Assembly (NCBI GenBank): GCA_030998225.1
Contig: JAPYXD010000608.1
Span: forward strand, 2,076,501 to 2,140,500
Source of the DNA: Diplolepis rosae
Lineage: Eukaryota; Arthropoda; Insecta; Hymenoptera; Diplolepididae
Direction of reading: 5' to 3'
Length of the DNA: 64,000 nt
Position numbers and translations under genes: made by a program. Under the pieces are notes generated by a model. That model was not told the DNA's origin. It was given only the letters and a program-made list of their open reading frames with translations, and searched no databases. Positions 1-9,961 of the stretch are shown here, piece after piece (position 1 is the stretch's first letter; each line of letters begins with the position of its first letter).

Positions 1-391
1 ACTTGGAGGCACCACCATCACCATTCTGAGAGTCAATAATAGTTCTTTTACCGGCAGTTTTTACTTTTTTAAAGGGCAAGATAGGCCCGTGGTAATGAAC
101 ATTCTCGGCTTCATTAACCTTGAGAGCTAGATAGTTTTGGGATTCGGTAGATGTAGTCGTCGTATCCATTTGAAGATCAAGGTTATGGGAAGGTAGGTTA
201 GAGTTTCGAGAAGTTAGGTAAGGGTTCTGGAGTTCACAAGGATTTGGGTTTAAAGAGCTTTGTGATTTCTGTGTGGAGGTAAGTTCCTTCATTAGAGAAT
301 CGCGAATTAGGTTTGAGACACTCTCATCAAGTTAATCATCACTCTCTGACCGTGTCTCTAAGCGGTCTACACTAAGGGAGCGAGACTCCAT
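1..391 (-). pseudogene. LINE ORF1 (gag-like) 5' part, truncated by window edge
   Basis: Reading the - strand from an ATG at 391-389 gives a frame beginning MESRSLSVDRLE that runs to the window edge. One TAA interrupts it at 334-332 (codon 20). Downstream residues are polar and Ser/Asn-rich, then lysine-rich (KKVKTAGKRTIIDSQNGDGG), like the variable N-terminus of a non-LTR retrotransposon gag before the zinc knuckles. The zinc knuckles would lie outside the window. The 5' UTR shares a 13-base string, GTTCGAGCATCGG, with the region upstream of the LINE at 32.7 kb, which supports a LINE assignment. Clade is uncertain (I/LOA/R1 type). The single stop suggests a fairly young but broken copy. Confidence 0.5.
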
Positions 392-634
392 GCTTAGAAC
401 TTAGCACGCTGGCCCGGAGGCCGGCGTTCCTATGCACACCCACCTCAGGAGGAGTTTCTTTTCGCCTTCAGTTTTAGTTTTAGGTTTTCTCTTAATGTTC
501 TCTTGCTCAAAACGAATCAATTCAACTCAAAAACGACCAAGATGATTGAGAGTTTTCTCGGCTTCCAGATCAGCTTTCTTCCTTGAAAACACTTCGAAGC
601 TCCGATGCTCGAACGCCGTTAGGTGAAACGCCGG
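392..634 (-). other. probable LINE 5' UTR
   Basis: This non-coding stretch lies between the LINE ORF1 start and the beginning of the P-like inverted repeat. It is more GC-rich than the surroundings and holds the 13-base string shared with 32.53 kb. The LINE 5' end is probably near 610-634, where the unrelated inverted-repeat arm begins. Confidence 0.35.
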
Positions 635-1452
635 CCAGAACTTGATTCCCTTAGTGATTATAGTTTGTATGTGCGAAGTTTTCTCACCAGAGCGGCGCTG
701 CACGCGGCACGCTCTACAAAAGCATTATACTAATAGACAAATATTTTAAAAATTTTAAATAATTAAGTTTCTGAACAATATGAAATGAAAAAATGTTCCT
801 AAAATGATTCTAGGACATAAAATATACATTTTGCATAATTCAATTAATACAAAATAAAAAAAGAACACATTAAATTTCGTAAAATATATACTGTGGATAC
901 GCATGAAGAATTCTTGAGACCCTGAACAAAAATTTTTTTATGTTATCCCCATATAACTGAAAATATATTTAAAAATAAATAAAAAGCTTAAGTTTCTAAA
1001 TAGAAGAATTTTCCATTTTTATTTTCAAGCTTCAAACGAATGAAATGAAAAATAAATATCTTGTTAAGCCCTGTGTTCAACATAAAAAACCATGTGAAGG
1101 AAATATATACTCAATTAAAAATTTGTAAATGTAACAAAAAATATTCATTACTATAAAATTTGCTAGTACATATTTTTAACATATTTTAAATTTTTAACAT
1201 GTACAGATCGATAATGACTAGTTAAGTGTCGCAAAGCTTGGTATGCTATTTTTTCAAGACGCTAAATTTTTAAATTTCAGCCATTTCCTGTCTTACGAAT
1301 TGTCTCATTCTTATTTAAAATAAAATTAAATCACATATGCTAACATCTCTACAGCTTCATTGGCATGTTCTTTGCATTGAAAAATAAATTTTGTTTCACA
1401 TGACAAAAAATATTCATTACTATAAAATTTGCTAGTACATATTTTTAACATA
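634..1452 (+). repeat. left arm of ~820-bp inverted repeat
   Basis: The arm is nearly the reverse complement of 2925-3747. The match starts at the outer GGCCAGAACTTG / CAAGTTCTCGCC strings, includes a GC-rich patch (GAGCGGCGCTGCACGCGGCA) in otherwise AT-rich DNA, and ends inside at a TTTGCTAGTACATATT string. The P-like transposase C-terminal exon lies between the arms. The inner part of the arm contains sequence derived from the 3' end of that coding exon, so the arms duplicate part of the transposon itself. Confidence 0.85.
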
Positions 1453-1660
1453 TTTTAAATTTTTAACATGTACAGATCGATGATGACTAGTTAAGTGTCA
1501 CAAAGCTTGGCTGCTTTTTTCTTCAAGACGCTAACTTTTTTATCTCAGCCATTTCCTATTTTACGAATTTATTGTCTCATCCGTATTTGAAGATAAAATT
1601 GAATTATATATGCTAACATCTCAACAGCTTCATTGGCATGTTCTTTGCATTGAAATCTAA
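1134..1660 (-). repeat. two tandem ~269-bp units holding the 3' end of the P-like coding sequence
   Basis: The string ATATTCATTACTATAAAATT occurs at 1141 and again at about 1410, a period of about 269 bp. Each unit contains the antisense of the codons for the CKEHANEAVEML segment of the transposase. A third copy, in the + orientation, starts near 2998 in the right arm. The 3' end of the gene is thus present three times, and only the 1569-1820 copy is joined to the rest of the reading frame. Confidence 0.75.
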
Positions 1661-2285
1661 TTTTTTTTTCATCAGATGAAATTAAATCGTCTAGAATTAG
1701 ATCAAAAGAATTGCTAGACCGGCAATGTTTGTTAAATAGATATTCGACAACTGTGATAAGCTTGTATAACTTAACATTTGGATGTATGAAATCTTTATTT
1801 ATTTTTGCAAATCTACTCAAACTTTAAGGTAACTGATCACAAGAAAAAGATATCGTATCTGCATTAATTTTAGAAGTAGTCAAAAATGCATTTAAGCATG
1901 TCGAACACTGAGTGTGCTGTTTAATGTAAGCAGTTATACGACCAGCTGTGAAAAAAATCAAACAATCTCTAACAGCTCGTAAAGCATAATCGTGCGCTAC
2001 TGCATCTACAAAATTACTAAAATCAGTGTCTTCACAATCGATTATTGCTTTTAACTTTTCTCGAATTTCTTGAATTGCGCTTTTACTATTCGACTGATGT
2101 AATTCTTTCAATTTTGAAATTTTTATTAAGGGCTGTGGAGGGTTGCCATCGAAAGTACTACAATTTCCAAGCTTTGGAGGTTTCAAAATGCTAAAGGCAG
2201 CTAATATCTTGTATATTTGCAAGAAGGTTGGTGTATAAGGATGATCATTTGTTCCTCCAGCTAATCTGATAGTGCCAAAAAATCT
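1569..2285 (-). pseudogene. P-element/THAP9-like transposase, C-terminal exon
   Basis: The reading frame starts after a good splice acceptor (pyrimidine-rich tract ending GTTTAG at 2286) and encodes RFFGTIRLAGGTNDHPYTPT. This resembles the conserved 'FF..IR.RGG.NDHPSP' block of P-element and THAP9 transposases. A region with FFTAGRITAYIKQHTQCSTC follows, corresponding to the cysteine-containing C-terminal segment. A TAA at 1826-1824 interrupts the frame, which otherwise continues in the same frame to 1569 and ends in the CKEHANEAVEML region. The catalytic RNase-H-like core is not visible here. It may have been on upstream exons now lost or interrupted. The family call rests on motif recognition, not alignment. 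Confidence 0.7.
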
Positions 2286-2924
2286 CTAAACAAAAGGAAA
2301 GGAACAAAAAATTAGTGAAACTTTTATACAGTATTGACAATATTCCATTCGAAATCTCATACTGAATAAAATATTTTTATCTTGTTCAGTTAAATTTTCT
2401 GAAATTAAGGAAGCTAAAGAAATACTAAATGGATTTTGAATGCAACATCAACGACACTATATTTCTTATACAAATCCATTTTGTAAAAAAATATAAAAGT
2501 GCTTTCTTCGATATTTATATTTCACTGGAAGAATTCGGATGAAATGGAATGGATTGAAGGGATATAAAGATACATTTTGGAGTTAAATAAGTACCGTGTT
2601 GATTAATATGAACGTATCTGGAAATAAAATATTAGACCAGATTTTATATAAAGATATTTTATTATACGCGTAAAAAATACTAAGTATAAAGTAATTAAAA
2701 TAAATATTTTAATATTATTATTATAAACGGTAGTTTATCTTTCCTGCAAAACACGTCATATCAAAATGAATACATATGTTCATATTTTTCCGCGAAGTTC
2801 AATACAAAAATTGATTGAATATAATGGAAAAAGACGAAAAAAATCAGCTATATCTAATAAAGTATCTAATATATCTATATTCCCTGTACGAAATATGCCG
2901 AACATAACCCAAGACATATATACA

Positions 2925-3747
2925 TATGTTAAAAATATGTACTAGCAAATTTTATAGTAATAAATATTTTTTGTCATGTGAAACAAAATTTATTTTTCAA
3001 TGCAAAGAACATGCCAATGAAGCTGTAGAGATGTTAGCATATGTGATTTAATTTTATTTTAAATAAGAATGAAACAATTCGTAAGACAGGAGATGGCTGA
3101 AATTTAAAAATTTAGCGTCTTGAAAAAATAGCATGCCAAGCTTTGCGACACTTAACTAGTCATCATCGATCTGTACATGCTAAAAATTTGAAATATGTTA
3201 AAAATATGTACTAGCAAATTTTATAGTTATGAATATTTTTTGTTACATTTACAAATTTTTAATTGAGTAAATATTTCCCTTCGCATGGTTTTTTATGTTG
3301 AACACAAGGCTTAACAAAATATTTATTTTTTATTTCATTCGTTTGAAGCTGGAAAATAAAAATGGAAAATACTTCTATTTATAAGCTTAAGCTTTTTGTT
3401 TATTTTTAATATATTTTCCATTATATGGGAATAACATAAAAAAAATTTTGTTCAGGGTCTCAAGAATTCTTCATGCGTATCCACAGTATATATTTTACGA
3501 AGTTTAATGTGTTCTTTTTTTTATTTTGTATTAATTGATTTATGCAAAATGTGTATTTTATGTCCTAAAATCATTTTAGGAACATTTTTTCATTTCATAT
3601 TGTTCAGAAACTTAATTATTTAAAATTTTTTAAATATTTGTCTATCAGTACAATGCTTCCGTAGAGCGTGCCGCGTGCAGCGCCGCTCTGGTGAAAAAAT
3701 TTTGCACATACAAAACTATAATCACTAAGGGAAGCAAGTTCTCGCCG
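2925..3747 (+). repeat. right arm of ~820-bp inverted repeat
   Basis: This is the reverse-complement partner of 634-1452. It contains the same tandem arrangement (a copy starting at about 2926 and another at about 3198) and the GC-rich patch GCCGCGTGCAGCGCCGCTCT. The distance between arms is about 1.47 kb. By eye the arms differ by scattered substitutions and small indels, so the palindrome is not freshly formed. Confidence 0.85.
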
Positions 3748-3776
3748 TTGCAGGCAGGGAGTCAGATAGGGCTGGT

Positions 3777-4241
3777 CCACGAAGGAATAATAAGGAGACC
3801 TGTCTCTATGTAAGCGACTTGGCTGGAGCAACGGCACGGTAGGTGCCCGGCTTGTGAGTTGGAAGTAGTGGAAAGGAGTGCGCAAGTTCGCAGTTATCCT
3901 CTTCTTACTCGCGGGAAAATGTGCGAGTGAGACGAATTTGTCAAATTGTCAAATTGATCCAAGCCAGAGTGGTTTTGTTGATTGATTTTTTGATCATTTG
4001 CAAGCGGCAGATATTTGTTTAATTTCAATTTAGTTTAAAAAAATAAAATTATTATCTCAGGACTCCTATAAAGCTAAAGGAGTGCATTATCAAAATGGTA
4101 AATATATATCAAATATAATAAGATTGTAAATCTTGAAATTAAATTATGGTATTTGTTATTACTTCGTAAATCGTGTGTAAATCCTGACAAATTCGGAAAA
4201 GTTTCCCATGGCAGTTTGGTCTCCTTATTATTCCTTCGTGG
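3777..4241. mobile_element. short element with perfect 24-bp inverted ends
   Basis: Positions 3777-3800 (begins CCACGAAGGAATAATAAGG) are the exact reverse complement of 4218-4241. The interior, about 420 bp, shows no coding sequence. No clear target-site duplication was found. The element abuts the right arm of the P-like palindrome, so it may be part of the same composite. Confidence 0.55.
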
Positions 4242-4263
4242 GCTGGTCTATCCCTACCACATG

Positions 4264-4408
4264 GCCGGTGACGTCAACTTGGTTATCTCAATATTCACCT
4301 CGCGATCAGCCCCCTGCATCTTAGCCAGAATGCACGTAATCCGCGAAACGAAAATGTCACAAGAATTGACCGTGGCCGCTAGGGGCGCTGATTGTTCATG
4401 AGGCCTGA
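4264..4408 (-). repeat. dispersed GGCC(C/T)..ATGAAC repeat, copy 1
   Basis: In reverse complement this begins GGCCTCATGAACAATCAGCG and ends near GATGCAGGGGGCTGAT. The same layout occurs at 6222-6410 and 8634-8720. The other two copies sit about 145 bp upstream of THAP-encoding exons, so this repeat looks like the outer promoter/terminal part of a P-like element. Confidence 0.6.
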
Positions 4409-5091
4409 ATTCATTTTAATGCATGGGAAGAATGCATAAAAATTAAATTTTTGGGGATAAAAACTACTTGATCATATGTTTTTTTACAACACATTAAACT
4501 AGAAAGTTTTAAATATTATTTAAAGCAATTTTTACTGATATAAAGGGTAATATGCTTGAAATTTGGGCGAAAATTGTCTTTGTAATTCTGGCTGGAAATT
4601 GAAATCAAAGTTCTGTTATCTTCGTTTTAACAATAATATTTACATTGTGATTATTAAATAAAAATACAATATTTATTTATATTATCAATATTATTGATAT
4701 TATATCAGTCTTACATATTATAATAGAAAAATTGGCTATTGAAATTCCATCAAATTGAATTATAATACGGGTATTAATTATATCATCCTGATTTTGTTAG
4801 AAAAATTAGATTTTATTATAGGACATTTTGTATTTTATATTTTAAAACTTCTCTGTAATTGAAAAAATTACATTTTTATGAACAAACCTTTCACATAAGG
4901 AATGAACGTACATTTGAAAAAGTAACAAATATAAAGAATTTATAAAATTCCTTTATAAGTATTTGAAAACACTAAGAACAAAGATGTTTGTAATAAATAA
5001 TAATCAACATAATATACTATATTTCATAATAATATAATGGATATTTAGATCTCATATGCACATAATTTATTATGTGTATTTTATCTATAAT
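4409..5091. other. AT-rich stretch without recognisable gene
   Basis: The sequence is very AT-rich with no convincing reading frame. Its first ~200 bp resemble 6411-6620 (shared spaced strings such as AATGCAT, GCATAAA and TTCTGGC), so it is probably the flank of the same dispersed repeat unit. Confidence 0.5.
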
Positions 5092-5894
5092 TAGGGATGG
5101 GCGATCTCGATTCGATTCTACGGAGATCGATCTTTTTTACTCGATTAATCGGTTGGATTGATATTTTTTTTCGATCTTTACGAACGATTCTCCTTTCTTT
5201 TTTTCCTGTTTTCTATTTCTATGAACTATTCCAATGAACTGTTTTTTAGTTTAAAAGTGAAATCAAGGGATCGACCACGAGAATATCCTTAATGTGATAT
5301 ACAAAGTATATTAATATTATAAACTTTATAATAATACTTCATATTTATGCCAGAAATTTTTATCATAAATAATACTTTAAGTGATATGCAAAGTTCAAAG
5401 TATATTAATATTATAAACTTTATAGTAATACTTCATATTTATGCCAGAAATTTAATCATAAATAATACTTTAAGTGATATGCAAAGTTCAAAGTATATTA
5501 ATATTATAAACTTTATAGTAATACTTCATATTTATGTCAGAAACTTTATCACTAATAATACGCATTGCTTTAGAAATTGTGCAATTTAAAAAAATAAAAA
5601 ACGTTCCTGATTCGCAAATATAGTGTGTTTTTTAAGCCTAATTTCCTTTTTTATTGATATAAACACTTTTTTATTTTGATAATTTAAATTCACAAAATAT
5701 GCAAGTAACAATTATATCTCCAATTGTTATAAAACATTTTAAAAAAGGTTATTTTACAGAAATTTATCATTTTCAGAAAAAGGTATCGATTTTTGAAGAT
5801 CCATTCAAAAATCGATCTTTTTAACCGATTAATCGATCAAATTGAATCAATAATTTCAGAATCAATTCTTTTTTTTGAAGATCGCCCATCCCTA
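5092..5894. mobile_element. hAT-type MITE with 15-bp TIRs and 8-bp TSD
   Basis: The ends are TAGGGATGGGCGATC and its exact reverse complement. They are flanked on both sides by the 8-bp direct repeat TCTATAAT (5084-5091 and 5895-5902). An 8-bp duplication with a TAGGG-type terminus is typical of the hAT superfamily. The 803-bp interior encodes no transposase. Subterminal regions contain several ATCGAT-like strings in inverted orientation. Confidence 0.88.
5290..5560. repeat. ~93-bp tandem repeat, about three copies
   Basis: The string TATATTAATATTATAAACTT recurs at about 5307, 5401 and 5494, a period of 93-94 bp. The repeat lies wholly inside the hAT MITE. Because 93 is divisible by three it keeps a chance open frame, which should not be read as a gene. 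Confidence 0.85.
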
Positions 5895-5989
5895 TCTATA
5901 ATAACTTAAGTTCAGTCATTCAGCTTTGTTGATTTTTTTATTCAAAGCGTTTTAAATTTAGTTTAGATTAAATTTTAATAAGTTAAAGG

Positions 5990-6079
5990 CGCTCATGATA
6001 AATAAACCACAAAACAATGCACTTTTTCAGAGCATGACGTGTAGCCTGTTTTGCAACCTACAGCAACACATTTCCGCAT
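5990..6079 (-). pseudogene. THAP-domain exon fragment (P-like element 5' end, copy 2)
   Basis: From ATG at 6079-6077 the - strand encodes MRKCVAVGCKTGYTS and then ends at TGA after 28 residues. This matches the start of the THAP exon at 8492 (MVKCVFFGCKSGYKS), including the first two zinc-ligand cysteines and the G-Y pair. The rest of the zinc finger (C..H pair and later residues) is missing. The upstream sequence matches that of the 8.5-kb copy, with the GGCC..ATGAAC repeat starting about 145 bp before the ATG. Confidence 0.65.
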
Positions 6080-6221
6080 ATTCACTTAAATTTTTATATC
6101 ACCGACTGTTACAATCATTCCAATTCACCTAAGAAACACACAAAAGCACTGCAGACACCAATTTTTCACAAAAAACATTAAATTTCAATGTTCTATAATG
6201 CTAATCTGTATAAGGTCGGCC

Positions 6222-6410
6222 TCATGAACAGCCAGCGCCACGGTGGCCAACGGTCAACATCTGTGACATTTTCAACTCCAGAGATTCCGGGGGCTGCTCG
6301 CGATGAACTTACGAGCTAATCTAAGCCAGCCCCCTGAATCTTGCCACCAAGTGCATAAGAAAAATATTATGTGAAAGTTGACTGGCGGCGCTGACGGTTC
6401 ATAGGCCCTA
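6222..6410. repeat. palindromic copy 2 of the GGCC..ATGAAC repeat
   Basis: The left end GGCCTCATGAACAGCCAGCG and the right end in reverse complement GGCCTATGAACCGTCAGCG match each other. Internal GGGGGCTG and CAGCCCCC strings are also inverted. The unit is therefore a ~190-bp palindrome, possibly two element termini fused head to head. A truncated THAP exon lies to its left. Confidence 0.7.
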
Positions 6411-6728
6411 GTTTAAAAAAAAATGCATAGTAAAAAGCATAAATATTTCATTTTCTCCTAATTAAAACTATTTTATCGCATTTTCTTATACATGACAATA
6501 ATCTAATAAGATCTTCACATTTTATTACAAAAATTTATTCTTTTCGAAAAGGTTAAGAAATTCACTTTAGGCAAAAATCTAATTTCTAAATTCTGGCGAG
6601 AATTGCATTATTTGTGTCATGTTCTTTGTTTTATAATTGTTTTGAGTTAATTTGAATATGAATAGTAATAATTAACGCCGTTATTATAAAATTACAATAA
6701 ATATAATATAGTATATACACTATATATT

Positions 6729-7380
6729 TCAAATTAATTAGTTGAGTTTGAAATTTTTGTCACTGCCTACATTATCGGAGGATCACTAGTCGCGTATCAG
6801 ATAGGATACGTTGTCGACAGGTGTCCTCGTAGACAATTTCAAACTCTTATATCGCAAATAATGCAAATAAATTCAATATTTAAAGAATTTGAAAATCTTT
6901 CTGTGGAAAAAATGACGCTTTCGACTGCGCTGGGATTCGAGCCCAGGTCTTTCGATTGCCGGTCGACTGCTCTAACCACTGAGCTACACAGGCGTCCGAC
7001 ATCTCTTTCTCCACAGGAAGATCTCCTTATATCGCCTAGTGGCTCAGCCTTGCGGCTGTAAATGATTTCAAATTAATCATTTTTTCCACAGAAAGATTTT
7101 CAAATTCTTTAAATATTGAATTTATTTGCATTATTTGCGATATAAGAGTTTGAAATTGTCTACGAGGACACCTGTCGACAACGTATCCTATCTGATACGC
7201 GACTAGTGATCCTCCGATAATGTAGGCAGTGACAAAAATTTCAAACTCAACTAATTAATTTGAAATCATTTACAGCCGCAAGGCTGAGCCACTAGGCGAT
7301 ATAAGGAGATCTTCCTGTGGAGAAAGAGATGTCGGACGCCTGTGTAGCTCAGTGGTTAGAGCAGTCGACCGGCAATCGAA
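6729..7380. mobile_element. tRNA-derived SINE composite with internal inversion and 12-bp TSD
   Basis: The interval is flanked by ACACTATATATT at 6717-6728 and 7381-7392. On the - strand 7074-6729 is one full SINE unit. It has a tRNA-like head with an A box TAGCTCAGTGGTTAGAGCA (antisense at 6968-6987) and a B box GGGCTCGAATCCC (antisense near 6932-6945), then a ~200-bp tail ending AACTCAACTAATTAA. From 7078 the tail is repeated in the + orientation, followed by a second tRNA-like head that stops at 7380. The tRNA cloverleaf is imperfect in the anticodon arm, so this is a SINE and not a working tRNA gene. Confidence 0.85.
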
Positions 7381-7392
7381 ACACTATATATT

Positions 7393-8207
7393 ACTACTGT
7401 AATTAAATAAAACTTTTTTTAAAATATAAACATTTCAAAAATACTGTTTGGAATTTGAACTGATAATTTGTTAATATTATACTATGAAATAAATTATTAA
7501 TTAATGAAATATATTAATAATATATTATTATTATATATTATAGTTCAAAGCAGTGAAATAGTTGAGTTCTCTCATAAGTGCTCTGAAAAAATTTCTTTAT
7601 CTACGATTATACTTTACTTATTTTTCTATTTATGTATTTATAACATATTTAATCAATTTTGTCATTTCTTAATTTTTTTATTTACTTCTTTTTTATTTAT
7701 CTGCGTTGTATTATTTTATTTTGAAATTCATGTATCGTAAAATTATGAATTTAAGTTTTTAATTTCTATTACATTAGGAATTCCATGTAATTCAGTAAAA
7801 CTATATGCACTAAAAAATAAGGAATCTAAATTAACAAAAAATCTGAACTTATATTCTTTTTTAAAGTCCAAAACTTTATTTTAATATCAAAATTGTTAGA
7901 AATCAGAAATTTTCTTCCACTTCTACACAATCCAATTTTAACAAGCTCACATTAACTTCAATTCAGAATTTAAAAAAATATTCTTTCTCATCTCTTTTTT
8001 ATTTCAGTCACTTTCATTTATCTATTTTTTAACTTCTATCACACAAAATGTTTGCAACTGAATTTATTTGCGGTAAGTATTTGAGAGACAGTTATTACGG
8101 TGCAAAAGAAATTCATTGCACAGGTAGATACGATTAATTAATATTGAGACATCGATCTGTATTATATTATGTAGTTAATTATTGATATCTCTATCAAATC
8201 AAATGTT
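7393..8207. other. AT-rich stretch, nothing recognised
   Basis: No motif-bearing reading frame, inverted repeat or RNA signature was seen. The longest open frame, near 7504-7740, is low-complexity (Ile/Phe/Leu/Tyr from T-rich DNA) and I do not call it a gene. Confidence 0.5.
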
Positions 8208-8255
8208 TTATTTTAAACTAATTAAGAAAATAAACAATATGTTCGACGTACTTAC

Positions 8256-8492
8256 TCTTCCCAAAACTGTTACTCCACCGGGCGCATAGGTCAATCTATT
8301 TTGAAGAATATCTTCTGGCTTAAAATGCTTTTCGCAAATCGCATGACCTGCTTTCAATTCCATATCATCCCGAAGGATAGCAATTTGCCTTAATTTTATT
8401 GTATTTTCATCCTTCGGTACAATGAAAAAAGGAACTTTATCGGAGTAAGACTTATATCCGGATTTACACCCAAAAAAGACACATTTCACCAT
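8256..8492 (-). CDS. THAP zinc-finger exon, probable first exon of a P-like transposase
   Basis: From ATG at 8492 the exon encodes MVKCVFFGCKSGYKS, a conserved FFIVPKDE segment, then CEKHF and GGVTVLGR. This fits the THAP C2CH DNA-binding zinc finger (C-x4-C ... C-x2-H, with the usual Pro and Phe positions). I prefer this ATG to one four codons upstream because THAP proteins normally begin M-x-x-C. The exon ends at a consensus donor (A|GTAAGT at 8255). It is intact and lies on the same strand as the P-like C-terminal exon at 1.6-2.3 kb, but about 6 kb and several inserted elements separate them. Alternatively it could be an exon of a domesticated THAP gene. Confidence 0.7.
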
Positions 8493-8633
8493 TTTTTGCA
8501 CCAATTTTTTTAGACATTTGTTTCTATACTCGCGGAATTTATCTTAATACCGTTCAAGAACTCGAAAATTTGAAAATTACAGGGAAAAGCTTAAAAAACT
8601 ACATTTTATAATGTGATTTTCGTGTAAGTTGGC

Positions 8634-8720
8634 CCAATGAACAGTCAGCGCCACCATGGCAGCCAGTCACAATTTATGTCATTTTCAACTCAGAGATGCA
8701 GGGGGCTGATCTAAGCCAAG
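8634..8720. repeat. copy 3 of the GGCC..ATGAAC repeat upstream of the THAP exon
   Basis: It begins GGCCCAATGAACAGTCAGCG and reads through GATGCAGGGGGCTGAT, matching 6224 onward and the reverse complement of 4408. It ends in unrelated DNA. Its position about 140 bp upstream of an intact THAP ATG is the same as for the broken copy at 6079. Confidence 0.65.
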
Positions 8721-9160
8721 CTAAATTTGCAGTTACCCGAGCAACCCGGTACTAACCGGAACTACTTGGATAGTAGAGAATATACTTTTATGTTCCACCG
8801 GCGCGCAAACTCGTTTTTTCGCTACAGTTAACAGTAGCGCAATGTAGTACATTGCACTACAGAGGAATGAAATGTAAAAATTGAACTGCGCATGCGTCTA
8901 CAGCCATGCAACGAAGCACAATCTTCTTATTCTTCTTCGCACAGCGTTGGCATCGTACTGGCAAAGACTTGTACATTTGAACTGCGCATGCGTCTATTGA
9001 AATCCATTACTACTACACAAGATCGATAAAATCAAAATGGCCGGGACTAGTCGTGAGATATCAAGTGTAATGACTAGCACCGCAAACAACTACAATACTA
9101 GATTAGATTCGAGTGTACGCATAAAAACTCATATACGCACCGAAGTCACATAAAATAGAA
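8721..9160. other. non-coding, with two NRF1-like palindromes
   Basis: The string GAACTGCGCATGCGTCTA occurs twice (about 8893 and 8980). Its core GCGCATGCG resembles the NRF1/Ewg binding palindrome. A CAAAATGGCCGGG string, similar to a YY1 site, lies near 9033. No reading frame was recognised. A promoter role is possible but unproven. Confidence 0.35.
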
Positions 9161-9297
9161 TACGTGCCTAGGCGCACAATGAGGGTTATTGCGTGACGAG
9201 CGACAATGCTCGCAGGACTGATCGCGCCTTGGCTTCGATCTCCTGCGAGCATTGTCGCTCGTTACGCAATAACCCTCATTGTGCGCCTAGGCACGTA
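9161..9297. repeat. near-perfect 57-bp hairpin, GC-rich
   Basis: Positions 9161-9217 and 9241-9297 are inverted copies with one mismatch (GTGACGAG against GTAACGAG) and a 23-nt loop. The arm includes GTGCCTAGGCGCACAATGAG. GC content is clearly above the neighbourhood. A looser outer pair, GTAGAGAATA at about 8774 and TATTCTCTAC at about 9304, suggests this hairpin is the core of a ~540-bp MITE. Confidence 0.85.
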
Positions 9298-9961
9298 ATA
9301 TACTATTCTCTACTTTTGCCCGTCTGCGGCCCAGATCGACAGTTCCTTCGCGACTCGTTAGTTGATTAAAACCGTAAAACCTTATCTAACGAAATATTTA
9401 TTTTTGGAATCCTGTCGGGCGGACGTAATAGACAAAAGCCTTCATCTGGAGGGAAGCAGTATATAAGATATATTAAAATGTACAAAATATATTTTTAATA
9501 TATCGGTCTTCGGCGGACTATTTTAAAGTCCAATTCGTTTAACAAAAACGGCAAAAAGGTGCGCGAAATTGCGGAAAAATTAATACTACCGAATCTCAAA
9601 ACGGTGTTGATAATTTTTCATAAAATATTTGAATTAGATTTAATAGGAAAATTCTAGCGGCGAAAAAGGCGAGTTTAAAAGCACTCAACCCTTTTCTGGT
9701 TAAAATCCAACCGTTATGTTCTCTTTTTAAAACTAACAAAAAGTGGCAAAAACGGTATTTGTGTGCGCGTGTCCTATGCGCGTCTCGCAAATAGGACTCA
9801 AGTTGTGATTTCAAACAAAAATCAATAAAAACCTTCCTGCCCAGTCAAATATGAATAGGAGAGCCCCGGGATAAACCTCCCTCTCTCACAATCTCTCAGG
9901 ACTGGTAGAATTAAGATAAGTCTATGTAAACAGGTATCATTCCAACTATATTAATATTTAT

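Noticed and set aside
3616..3885. 89-codon antisense frame
   Set aside because: It spans the end of an inverted-repeat arm and a GC-rich terminus. Residues are Arg/Ser/Pro-rich without any motif.
5347..5589. 80-codon frame with repeated IINFIVILHIYARN-like units
   Set aside because: It is generated by the 93-bp tandem repeat in the hAT MITE; the period being a multiple of three keeps it open.
6925..7005. Functional tRNA gene in the SINE
   Set aside because: A and B boxes are good, but the anticodon stem does not pair and the unit is flanked by SINE tail and TSD.
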